Source: Streptomyces albidoflavus
GTDB lineage: Bacteria > Actinomycetota > Actinomycetes > Streptomycetales > Streptomycetaceae
Reading direction: 5' to 3'
Length of the DNA stretch: 64,000 nucleotides
NCBI RefSeq assembly: GCF_000719955.1
Contig: NZ_JOII01000006.1
Span: 62,001 to 126,000, forward strand
Positions 1 to 7,301 of the stretch are shown piece after piece. Made by a program: the position numbers and the translations under genes. Numbering within the stretch: position 1 is the stretch's first letter; each line of letters begins with the position of its first letter. Below the pieces are notes generated by a model. It saw only the letters and a list, made by a program, of their open reading frames with translations. It was not told the DNA's origin and made no database searches.

Positions 1-2
1 TC

Positions 3-329
3 GAGAAGACCGGCAACCTCTGGCGCGCCCAGGGCCGCCGGCTGCGCCTGGACCTCAAGCACTTCGCCCGCCACGTCACCCTCGGCCCGGACCCGGAGAT
101 CGAGGGCTGGCGCGGCGAGATCCGCGACGGCGAGGTGGTCCGCACCGACGAGGAGGCGCGGGAGGACGAGGAGTCCGAGGAGGAGTACGAGGACGGGTAC
201 GACGAGGACGAGGACGGGGAGTACGACGACGAGGACGGCTACGACGACGAGGACGACGAGGACGACGAGGACGACGAGGACGACGAGGACGACGAGGACG
301 ACGAGGACGACGAGGAGGAGAGGCGGTGA
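3..329 (+). CDS. Acidic gas-vesicle-cluster protein, C-terminal part (GvpZ-like by position)
   Basis: The reading frame enters from the left edge, so only the last 108 residues are present. The first half is ordinary mixed sequence; from about codon 45 it becomes almost purely Asp/Glu, with eight consecutive Asp-Asp-Glu triplets before the end at Glu-Arg-Arg. It ends in a 4-bp GTGA overlap with gvpJ, so it is translationally coupled to the gas-vesicle operon. In Streptomyces the usual order is gvpO-A-F-G-Y-Z-J-L-S-K, which would make this GvpZ; the protein itself carries no domain I recognise. A role in gas-vesicle assembly is inferred from position only. Confidence 0.6.
   Translation, partial: EKTGNLWRAQGRRLRLDLKHFARHVTLGPDPEIEGWRGEIRDGEVVRTDEEAREDEESEEEYEDGYDEDEDGEYDDEDGYDDEDDEDDEDDEDDEDDEDDEDDEEERR
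243..314 (+). repeat. Eight in-frame 9-bp repeats encoding Asp-Asp-Glu
   Basis: A 9-bp unit, GACGACGAG, is repeated eight times in frame with no interruption near the 3' end of the gvpZ-like gene. Copy number is likely to vary by slippage, and any change in whole units keeps the frame open into the gvpJ overlap. Confidence 0.9.
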
Positions 330-721
330 ATGGCGGCGCGGCCGGGCTGCAGAGCTGGGAGCAGACCGACGTGCTGCCGCACAACGGTCCCTCCTCGGGC
401 AACCTCGCCGACATCCTCGAACGCGTCCTGGACAAGGGCATCGTCATCGCCGGCGACATCAAGATCGACCTGCTCGACATCGAACTGCTCACCATCCGCC
501 TGAGGTTGTTCGTCTCCTCGGTCGACACCGCGAGGAAGGCGGGCATCGACTGGTGGGAGACCGACCCGGCCCTCTCCTCCCGCGCCAAACGGGACGCCCT
601 CATGGAGGAGAACGCCTTCCTCCGCGGCCGCCTCAGGGAACTGGACCCGGGCGACGGCGAGGAGGACGGCGCGGCAGAACGGACCACCAGGCCCCCGAAC
701 GAGAGGACGGCCTCCGCATGA
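326..721 (+). CDS. gvpJ: Gas vesicle protein GvpJ (GvpA family)
   Basis: This 131-residue protein carries the GvpA/GvpJ/GvpS shell-protein fold: residues about 25-65 contain the 'ADILERVLDKGIVIAGDI' type helix followed by the hydrophobic strand 'IDLLDIELLTIRLRL'. GvpJ is a minor structural protein of the gas vesicle, probably at the tips. The GTG start overlaps the stop of the acidic gene by 4 bp and its own stop overlaps the ATG of gvpL, so the genes are co-translated. The N-terminus (about 20 residues) and charged C-terminus extend beyond the family core, which separates J from the shorter A and S paralogues. Confidence 0.88.
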   Translation: MNGGAAGLQSWEQTDVLPHNGPSSGNLADILERVLDKGIVIAGDIKIDLLDIELLTIRLRLFVSSVDTARKAGIDWWETDPALSSRAKRDALMEENAFLRGRLRELDPGDGEEDGAAERTTRPPNERTASA

Positions 722-1545
722 CCTACGCGACGTACGTCTACGCCGTCCGCCGGACCGGCGGTCCCGAGATCCACAGCCCCGGCCATGACGGCGGCGGGCC
801 GGTGCGGCTGCTGCCGCTCGGTTCGCTGACCGCCGTCGTGCAGGACGTGCCGGCCGCCGAGTTCACCGAGGAGGCGCTGCGGCAGCGGTTCACCGACCGC
901 CTCGACCTGGAGCGGTGCGCCCGCACCCACCACCGGGTGGTCAGCGCCGCCGCGGCCGGCGCCGCCACCGTGCCGCTGCCGCTCGCCACCCTCTACGCCA
1001 ACGACGTGCGCACCAAGGTCGTCCTGGAGGAGCACGCCGAGCGGCTGAGCGAGGCCCTGCACCGGGTCACCGGGCACGTCGAGTGGGCGGTGAAGGTGCA
1101 CCGCGACACCGCCGTGCCGCTCCTGGAGCCGGACGCGGACGCGGACGCGGACCCCCCGGCGGCGTCCGCGCCCGACGAGCCCGCCACCGGCCGGGAGTAC
1201 CTGGCGCGGGTCCGCGACCGCCGAGCCACCCGCGAACGGCGGCAGGAGAGCGCGCTGGACGCCGTCGACCTGGTCGACCGGGTGGTCCGCACCGTCGCCG
1301 TCGCCTCCGTACGCAGGCCCCTGCACGGGGTGGAGCTGACCGGGCGGGACCGGCCGCAGGTGATGAACGGGGCGTACCTGGTGCCCCAGGACGACGAACG
1401 GCTGCTGAGCGCCGCCCTCGACACCCTGCGGCAGGACCCCCGGCTGAGCGGCTTCGCCGTCGAGGCGTCCGGGCCCTGGGTGCCGTACTCCTTCGCTTCG
1501 GTCGCCCTGACGGAAGGGGTCGGCCGTGACGGCGCCCCCGCGTGA
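718..1545 (+). CDS. gvpL: Gas vesicle protein GvpL/GvpF
   Basis: The 275-residue product matches the GvpL/GvpF family: it begins 'MTYATYVYAVRR', has the family's N-terminal ferredoxin-like half with 'LTAVVQDVP', then the helix-rich half with an HHRVV segment and a 'PLPLATLYAND' motif. These are cytoplasmic accessory proteins that chaperone GvpA during vesicle growth. I chose the ATG in the ATGA overlap with gvpJ; an upstream extension of the open frame inside gvpJ has no family similarity. The last 20 bp overlap gvpS. A central linker rich in Asp-Ala (about residues 138-150) is low complexity. Confidence 0.88.
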   Translation: MTYATYVYAVRRTGGPEIHSPGHDGGGPVRLLPLGSLTAVVQDVPAAEFTEEALRQRFTDRLDLERCARTHHRVVSAAAAGAATVPLPLATLYANDVRTKVVLEEHAERLSEALHRVTGHVEWAVKVHRDTAVPLLEPDADADADPPAASAPDEPATGREYLARVRDRRATRERRQESALDAVDLVDRVVRTVAVASVRRPLHGVELTGRDRPQVMNGAYLVPQDDERLLSAALDTLRQDPRLSGFAVEASGPWVPYSFASVALTEGVGRDGAPA

Positions 1546-1753
1546 GGTGGTCGACTGGGAGCACGTCCAGGCGCCGGTCGGGGTGCCGCTGGTCGACCTG
1601 CTCGACCGGGTGCTGGCCACCGGCGTGGTGATCAGCGGCGACCTGGTGATCGCCATCGCCGACGTGCCGCTGATCCGGCTCTCGCTGCACGCCCTGCTCG
1701 CCTCGGTCAGCGAACGCGTGCCCGCGCCCTGGGCCGACGGGGGGCCGCTGTGA
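1526..1753 (+). CDS. gvpS: Gas vesicle protein GvpS (GvpA family)
   Basis: A short 75-residue GvpA-type protein: 'VPLVDLLDRVLATGVVISGDL' type helix-turn-strand at residues 18-38 followed by a hydrophobic strand. It is distinguished from GvpJ by size and by its place between gvpL and gvpK. GTG start lies 20 bp inside gvpL and the gene ends in a GTGA overlap with gvpK, giving continuous coupling. It is presumably a minor shell or nucleating protein. Confidence 0.85.
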   Translation: MTAPPREVVDWEHVQAPVGVPLVDLLDRVLATGVVISGDLVIAIADVPLIRLSLHALLASVSERVPAPWADGGPL

Positions 1754-2031
1754 CCGGGACCCGGGTCGACATCGACCCACAGCAGGCCGGGCGGGACCTG
1801 GCCGCGCTGGTGCTGACCGTGGTCGAACTCCTCCGCCAGCTGATGGAGCGCCAGGCGCTGCGCAGGCTCGACCTCGGCGACCTCGACGACGGGCAGGAGG
1901 AGGCCATCGGCACCACCTTGATGATGCTCGACCGGCGGATGGACGAGCTCTGCGCCCAGCACGGCCTGCGCCGCGAGGATCTCAACCTCGATCTCGGCCC
2001 GCTCGGCACCCTGCTGCCGGACGGGGCCTGA
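1750..2031 (+). CDS. gvpK: Gas vesicle protein GvpK
   Basis: The 93-residue product fits the GvpK family: 'VDIDPQQAGRDLAALVLTVV' near the N-terminus, a Gln-rich LRQLMERQALRR helix, and the 'LDRRMDELCAQHGL' helix followed by the 'DLNLDLGPLG' tail. GvpK is a small helical protein needed for vesicle formation. It is the last gene of the operon in Streptomyces, in keeping with the 536-bp gap that follows. Confidence 0.88.
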   Translation: MTGTRVDIDPQQAGRDLAALVLTVVELLRQLMERQALRRLDLGDLDDGQEEAIGTTLMMLDRRMDELCAQHGLRREDLNLDLGPLGTLLPDGA

Positions 2032-2567
2032 GGGCGCGGGGGGTATCCAGGGATTGCGCCGGATTCGGGAGTAACGTACCGCCGCTCTCCGGTCACGGGG
2101 ACGGAAGATTTCCAGACTGGCTCGTTCTGCGGAGGATGCCTGACGCATTACTGCAAGAGGAGTCTTGTCTTCCGTTCGTGTGTGCGTTCCGACCTGGAAT
2201 GATGAGAAGCCGGGGCGGTGCGCGGTCTTTCCGCCGGGAGATCATCCGCGTGCGGGGAGGGGTTTCCCCTCTCGTGCGGCCGTTGTCCAGTGTGCGAAAT
2301 GGCCAAAGTGCAAATACTCCCGCGCGTATCCATGTCCGTTCGGTCGCACCGCTGTGACCTGCGTAGCTGTGGAGTTTGTCAGGCTCCCGAACGATATCCC
2401 CGCGGGCATATGCGCGGTTGACGCGTGGCTGAGGTGCGCTATAGCTTCCGCTTGGTCTTGCTGGAGGACTGCTAAAGGGGCTTCCGGCATCACCTGCGTT
2501 CTGCGTAAAGGACGCGCCCTCGTCCGGGGAGACCCCCCGGGCGAAAGGTTGCAGTGCGCTCAGGGGG
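2032..2567 (+). other. Intergenic region between gas-vesicle operon and biosynthetic cluster
   Basis: No convincing gene is present. The base composition is noticeably less G+C-rich than the flanking genes. It contains a short 6-bp inverted repeat (2257-2271, GAGGGG/CCCCTC) that could end the gvp transcript, and a good sigma-70-type promoter at 2418-2445. Reading frames through it on both strands lack family features and Streptomyces codon bias. Confidence 0.6.
2418..2445 (+). promoter_or_regulatory. Putative HrdB-type promoter of the biosynthetic cluster
   Basis: TTGACG at 2418-2423 and TATAGC at 2440-2445 are separated by 16 bp, close to the vegetative consensus. The next start codon downstream is at 2568, which implies a leader of roughly 115 nt. 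It is the only strong match seen ahead of the thirteen-gene cluster. Confidence 0.5.
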
Positions 2568-3914
2568 ATGTTCGTGATCAACGCTGTCACCAGACGCTAT
2601 GTCGACCGGTGCGCCGAGGCGGAATCGCCGTTGCGGAATGCCGCGCGGAAACTCAGCCTTCCGGCCGTCTACTCCCAGTCGTTCGGCCAGGTGCTCCTGG
2701 ACCGCCCGCTCTTCGCCGACCGGACGGAGACCGAGGAGTTCGCCGACGACCTCCGTTCCCTCTTCACCCTCATGACCTCGCTGCCGGCCCGCCTCTACGG
2801 CGGGGACCTGCGCGCCTACTGCGCGGCCATCGGCATGGACGACCGGCTCGCCGAGCTGATGTGCCGGGGCTCGGTGCAGCCGCCCGTCCTGCACGCCCGG
2901 GCCGACGCCTACCACGACGGCACCCGCTTCCACCTGCTGGAACTCAACGCCGGCAGTGAACTGGGCGGCACCGACACCGCCCAGCAGAACCGGGCCTGGC
3001 TCCGCGTCCCCGAGTTCGCCGCCTTCGCCGAGGAGCACGGCCTGCGGCACCTCGACACGACGCCCCGGGTGGCCGCCGCCCTGCGCCGCGCGGCCGAACC
3101 CGTCACCGGCGGCGAGCCGGTCGTCGCCCTGATCGAGAGCACCGGCGGCCTCGCCGCCCACGAGCACGTCTTCACCGCGGTCCGCGAGGCCATGGCGGCC
3201 GAGGGCATCACCCTGCTCCTCGGCGAGATCCACGAACTGGCCGAGCGGAACGGCAAGATCACCCTCCGGGGCACCCCCCTCGACGTCATCCTGCGCTACT
3301 TCGTCGCCGGTGAGCTGCTCGACGACCCGGCCGGCCAGCAGGTCCTCGACACGCTCATCCGTGCCGACCGCGAGGGACGCACCGCGCTCTTCCTGCCCCT
3401 GGACAGCGGGGTCTACGCCAGCAAGGGCAGCCTCGCCCTCCTCCACGACCCCGCCGTCCGGGCCGAGCTGACCGAGGCCGAACGCGCCACCGTCGACCGG
3501 GCCGTGCCCTGGACGCGGCTGCTCGACGAGGGCCGGCAGTACGCCGGTGACCGCGCCGGTCTCCTCGCGCGCTGTCGCGCCGAACGCGAGGAACTGGTCC
3601 TCAAGCCCGGTGTCGGCTACGGCGGCGTCGGCACCGTCATCGGCCACGAGACGGACGACGCGAGCTGGGCCGAGGCGCTGGAACGGGCCGCGGGCGGCGA
3701 CGCCGTCGTCCAGCGGCGGGTCCGCCCCGCCCCCGAACCCGTGGTGGACGCGGTCACCGGGCGCACCGAGGAGTGGGCCGCCAACTGGGGCGTCTTCGTC
3801 GACGGCGAGGGCTACGCCGGAGGCTTCGTCCGCGCGCTCCGGCCCGGCCACGGCGCCGTCATCTCCTTCTCCAACCCGGGCACGCGCAGCAGCTGCGTCT
3901 TCACCGCCGACTGA
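2568..3914 (+). CDS. Circularly permuted ATP-grasp protein (glutathionylspermidine-synthase-like)
   Basis: First gene of the cluster, 448 residues. An acidic metal-binding motif 'LLELNAGSELGG' lies at about residue 124, well before the nucleotide-binding lysine and glycine loop 'LKPGVGYGGVGTV' at about residue 344. That reversed order is the hallmark of circularly permuted ATP-grasp enzymes, which form amide bonds through acyl-phosphates. A late 'VVQRRVRPAPEPVVD' strand fits the adenine pocket. I expect it to join an amine to a carboxylate in the pathway, but the substrates cannot be read from sequence. GGGGG directly upstream of ATG 2568 serves as ribosome site; GTG 2574 is an alternative. 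A 149-bp gap follows. Confidence 0.72.
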   Translation: MFVINAVTRRYVDRCAEAESPLRNAARKLSLPAVYSQSFGQVLLDRPLFADRTETEEFADDLRSLFTLMTSLPARLYGGDLRAYCAAIGMDDRLAELMCRGSVQPPVLHARADAYHDGTRFHLLELNAGSELGGTDTAQQNRAWLRVPEFAAFAEEHGLRHLDTTPRVAAALRRAAEPVTGGEPVVALIESTGGLAAHEHVFTAVREAMAAEGITLLLGEIHELAERNGKITLRGTPLDVILRYFVAGELLDDPAGQQVLDTLIRADREGRTALFLPLDSGVYASKGSLALLHDPAVRAELTEAERATVDRAVPWTRLLDEGRQYAGDRAGLLARCRAEREELVLKPGVGYGGVGTVIGHETDDASWAEALERAAGGDAVVQRRVRPAPEPVVDAVTGRTEEWAANWGVFVDGEGYAGGFVRALRPGHGAVISFSNPGTRSSCVFTAD

Positions 3915-4063
3915 CCGGCCGCCGCACCCTTCCCGCGAGCTCTTCCGCATCGCCGCACCGTCGCACCGTCGCACTCCAGGGCAGCCCTGCCCTCCTTCGT
4001 CACGCACCCGGCCGCCGGGCCGCGCCCCCGCAGGCACGGCCGGCCGCCCTGAAGGGACCGCTG

Positions 4064-5389
4064 ATGTCCGAGCACGCCCCCGACGAGGAAGACCGCCCCC
4101 ACATAGTCGTCATCAACCGATGGCGGGAGCGGTACGCCGACTACGCCGGCTACCTCGACCACGCCACCCACCGCGTCACCTACGTCTCGACCGACGTGGG
4201 GCTCGGCTCCGTGCCGGCCACGGCCGCCGGGACCGAGGTGGTCGCCGCCACCGACGACCTGCCCGCCGTCCGCGCCGCCGTCGCCCGGCTCGCCGCACGC
4301 CACGGCGCCCCGCGCGCCCTGGTCGCCCTCAAGGAGGACGACCTGCTGACCGGCGCCGAGCTGCGGACCGAGTGGGAGCTGCCGGGGCCACGCCCCGAGG
4401 ACCTGGTGCGGTTCCGGGACAAGTACCTGATGTGCCGCGCGGTCGCCGCCGCCGGGCTGCCGGTACCCGCCTTCGCTGCGGCCGAACGCCCTTCAGATGT
4501 ACGGGAGTTCGCCGGCCGCGAGGGATGGCCCGTCGTGCTCAAACCCCGTATCGGCAGCTCCAGCGCGGGCGTTCGGGTCCTGGACGGGCCCGAGGAGCTG
4601 CCCGGGGACGCCCCGTTCGCCGAGCCGATGCTGGTCCAGAGCTTCGACGCACGCCCCATCCACCACGCCGACGGCGTCTTCGACGGCACCCGCGTCACCC
4701 GGCTGCGCCTCTCCCGGTACGTCAACACCTGCCTGGGCTTCCGCGAGGGCACCTTCCTCGGCTCCGTCGAGGTGGACGACCCGGCCGTGGTCCGGGCGGC
4801 CGAGCGGGCCGCGACCGCCTACCTGGCCGCGCTCACCGACGCCCCCACCCCCTTCCACCTGGAACTCTTCATCGGCCCCGCCGGGGAGGCCGGGCCGGAC
4901 TGCTCCTTCCTGGAGGTCGGTGCCCGGGTGGGCGGCTCGGAGATCCCCTTCATCTGGCGCGACCTGCACGGCCACGACCTGATGCGGACCGCCTTCGACC
5001 TCCAGCTCGGCCGCACCCCCGCCGCCGCGGACGCCGCTGCCACCGGCGAGGTCGGCGGCTGGCTGCTGATCCCCGCCCCGGCCGAACGCCCCTGCCTGAT
5101 CACCCACGTCACCTCGATGACCGGGCTGACCCCGGGGCCGTACGCCGAGGTGGTACTGGCCCCCGGCGGGGTGCTGCCGGAGGCGGACGCCTACTACGAG
5201 CACGTCGGCGGGAGGTTCCGGTTCCGGGGCCGCACCAGCGCCGAGGTGACCGAGGCGCTGATCCACACGGCGACCCGGTTCCGGGTCAGTGCCGAACCGA
5301 TTCTGCGGAGCACGCCCGCGGGCCCGTCGCCAAACGGCCGCACCGCGCTCTCCGCCGCGCACACCGCACCCGTGGAGGTGACCGGATGA
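4064..5389 (+). CDS. ATP-grasp domain carboxylate-amine ligase
   Basis: The 441-residue product has standard ATP-grasp order: N-terminal Rossmann-like domain, 'FRDKYLMCRAV' at the domain junction, ATP lysine and glycine loop 'VVLKPRIGSSSAGVRVL' (about residues 157-173), 'PMLVQSFD' hinge strand, then 'FLEVGARVGGSEIP' (about residues 284-297) for metals. In the usual E-x-N-x-R metal motif the Asn is Gly here, a variant seen among ligases of secondary metabolism. The start is the ATG at 4064; the open frame continues upstream but without similarity. The stop overlaps the next ATG (ATGA). Substrates unknown. Confidence 0.75.
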   Translation: MSEHAPDEEDRPHIVVINRWRERYADYAGYLDHATHRVTYVSTDVGLGSVPATAAGTEVVAATDDLPAVRAAVARLAARHGAPRALVALKEDDLLTGAELRTEWELPGPRPEDLVRFRDKYLMCRAVAAAGLPVPAFAAAERPSDVREFAGREGWPVVLKPRIGSSSAGVRVLDGPEELPGDAPFAEPMLVQSFDARPIHHADGVFDGTRVTRLRLSRYVNTCLGFREGTFLGSVEVDDPAVVRAAERAATAYLAALTDAPTPFHLELFIGPAGEAGPDCSFLEVGARVGGSEIPFIWRDLHGHDLMRTAFDLQLGRTPAAADAAATGEVGGWLLIPAPAERPCLITHVTSMTGLTPGPYAEVVLAPGGVLPEADAYYEHVGGRFRFRGRTSAEVTEALIHTATRFRVSAEPILRSTPAGPSPNGRTALSAAHTAPVEVTG

Positions 5390-6105
5390 AGGACTACGCC
5401 GAACAGATCCTCGACGGCGAGGGCGAGAACGACTACACCCGCTACATGCGGACCGACGCGCTGCTCTCCCTCCAGCGCGGGCCCGGGGAGTGGGTCCACC
5501 GGGACGAGATGCTCTTCCAGATCGTCCACCAGTCGACCGAGCTGTGGCTCAAGCTCGCCTGCGCGGAGGTGGCCGAGGCGACCCGCCGTATCGAGGCCGG
5601 CGAGCTGGACGCCGCCACCCGTCTGCTGGGCCGGGCCGCGCTCGGCGGCCAACTCGTCACCCAGCAGCTGGAGATGATGCGCCGTCTCTCCCCCTGGGAC
5701 TTCCAGACCATCCGCACCATCCTCGGCCACGGCTCCGGCGCCGACTCGCCGGGCTGGCGCGCGGTCCGCAGCCACAGCCGGGTGATCGGCGCCGCCTTCG
5801 ACAAGCTCGTCGCCGACCGGGGCATCGACCTCGCCGAGGTCTACCGCACCGGCGAGGACACCCCCGAGTACCGCCTCGCCGAGGCGATGATCGAGTGGGA
5901 CGACCGGATCTCCATCTGGCGCGTCCAGCACTTCAAGGTGATCACCCGCATCATCGGCCACCAGTCCGTCGGCACCCAGGGCACCCCGGTCGACATCCTG
6001 GCCAAGCTGATCTCGCACAAGCTCTTCCCCGAGCTGTGGCACCTGCGCACCGAACTCACCGCCACCGGACCGATGGGCGACCAGCCGGTACGGGAGGGAC
6101 TGTGA
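5386..6105 (+). CDS. Tryptophan 2,3-dioxygenase family protein
   Basis: A 239-residue haem dioxygenase of the TDO family, which oxidatively opens the indole ring of tryptophan to N-formylkynurenine. Visible hallmarks: 'DEMLFQIVHQSTELWLKL' with the distal His at residue 48, the substrate-carboxylate Arg at residue 125 (GWRAV), the axial haem ligand His182 in 'WRVQHFKVITRIIG', and 'KLFPELWHLRTEL' near the end. The loop normally reading G-x-G-G-x-x-G is 'GTQGTPVD', and the family F-Q-S-x-Q-Y-R stretch is ADSPGWR, so substrate choice may differ from free L-tryptophan. It is shorter than typical bacterial TDO (about 280). Its ends overlap both neighbours by 4 bp. Confidence 0.85.
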   Translation: MKDYAEQILDGEGENDYTRYMRTDALLSLQRGPGEWVHRDEMLFQIVHQSTELWLKLACAEVAEATRRIEAGELDAATRLLGRAALGGQLVTQQLEMMRRLSPWDFQTIRTILGHGSGADSPGWRAVRSHSRVIGAAFDKLVADRGIDLAEVYRTGEDTPEYRLAEAMIEWDDRISIWRVQHFKVITRIIGHQSVGTQGTPVDILAKLISHKLFPELWHLRTELTATGPMGDQPVREGL

Positions 6106-7247
6106 GCACCCTCGCCGCCGGACCGCGCCCCTCCGGCACGCTGAGCGCGGAGGAGTTCCGGGCCCACTTCCCCACGCTGGAGCGCGTCACCCACCTCGCC
6201 GGCTGCGGCCTCGCCCCCCGCTCGACCGCGCTGGACGAGGCGCTCGCCGAGATGCTGGAGGCGATGGCCTCGCACGGTGCTCCCTGGCATCTCTTCGAGG
6301 AGAGGACCGCCCAGGCCCGCGAGCGGTTCGCCGCCCTGGTCGGGGCCGACCCCGAGCAGATCGCCGTGGTCCCCAACGCCTCCGTCGGCGCCTACCAGGT
6401 CGCCTCCACCGCCGACTGGACCGCCCGGCCCCGCCTGGTCACCACGCCGCTGGAGTTCCCCTCCCTGGCCCACATCTGGCTCGCCCAGCGGCCCCGGGGC
6501 GCCGAGGTCGTCTTCGCCGAGGACCCCGAGGAGTACGCGGCGGCCGTCGACACCACCACCCGGCTGGTCTCGGTCCCCATGACGGCCTACCAGGACGCCC
6601 TGCGGATGCCGGTCGCCGAGATCGCCGAAATCGCCCACGCCCGCGGCGCCGAGGTCTTCGTCGACGCGTACCAGGCGGCCGGAGTCGAACCCGTCGACGT
6701 GCACCGCCTCGACTGCGACTACCTGGTCGCCGGCACCTCCAAGTACCTGCTCGGCCTCCCCGGCCTGGCTTTCCTCTACGCGCGTCGCCCTGAGGCGGCC
6801 GACCTGGACCCGGCCCTGACCGGCTGGTTCGGACGCCGCGACCCCTTCGCCTTCGACCCCCGCCTCCTCGACTTCTCCGGCACGGCGCGCCGCTACGAGA
6901 CCGGCACCCCGCCGGTCCCCGCCTGCTACGCCGCCGCCGCCGGGCTCGGGCTGATCGCCCGGACCGACCCGGCGCGGGTACGCGCCCACGTCCAGGAACT
7001 CACCGCCCGCGCCGCCGACGCGCTGCGCGCCCAGGGCGAGAGCGTCCGGGAGATCCCCGCCGCCCGGCGCGGCGCCCACATCGGTCTGCTCGACCCCGAA
7101 CCCGCCCGGCTCGCCGAGGAGCTGGGACGCCGCGGGGTCGCCGTGAGCGCCCGGGGCGACGTGGTCCGCGTCGCCTTCCACTACTACAACCACCCCGACG
7201 ACATCGCCTCGCTCTGTAAGGCGCTGCGTGAGTACAGGTCCCGCTGA
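6102..7247 (+). CDS. PLP-dependent class V aminotransferase / kynureninase-like enzyme
   Basis: The 381-residue product is a fold-type I PLP enzyme of the class V group (cysteine desulfurase, kynureninase, isopenicillin epimerase). The cofactor-binding lysine is Lys214 in 'VAGTSKYLLGLPG', preceded by the Asp of 'EVFVDAYQAAGV' that contacts the pyridine nitrogen. No catalytic cysteine loop of a desulfurase is apparent. Directly after a TDO-family gene, a kynurenine-cleaving (anthranilate-forming) or transaminating role is an attractive guess but is inference. GTG start overlaps the previous stop. Confidence 0.75.
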   Translation: MSTLAAGPRPSGTLSAEEFRAHFPTLERVTHLAGCGLAPRSTALDEALAEMLEAMASHGAPWHLFEERTAQARERFAALVGADPEQIAVVPNASVGAYQVASTADWTARPRLVTTPLEFPSLAHIWLAQRPRGAEVVFAEDPEEYAAAVDTTTRLVSVPMTAYQDALRMPVAEIAEIAHARGAEVFVDAYQAAGVEPVDVHRLDCDYLVAGTSKYLLGLPGLAFLYARRPEAADLDPALTGWFGRRDPFAFDPRLLDFSGTARRYETGTPPVPACYAAAAGLGLIARTDPARVRAHVQELTARAADALRAQGESVREIPAARRGAHIGLLDPEPARLAEELGRRGVAVSARGDVVRVAFHYYNHPDDIASLCKALREYRSR

Positions 7248-7301
7248 GAAACGAGCACCATCCGCCGAGCACACTCCCCACCCACACCCGTGGCAGGAAT
7301 C

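Noticed and set aside
243..314. Tandem 9-bp repeat as a replication or partition iteron
   Set aside because: It is in frame inside a coding sequence and encodes Asp-Asp-Glu.
76..2148. A 690-codon minus-strand frame with Arg-Pro-Arg repeats across the gas-vesicle genes
   Set aside because: It is the antisense of the acidic repeat and of gvpJ-K; high G+C makes long antisense frames common, and it has no family similarity.
2490..4037. Minus-strand 515-codon frame opposite the permuted ATP-grasp gene
   Set aside because: Antisense shadow rich in Gly/Val/Glu; the plus strand has the motifs and gene coupling.
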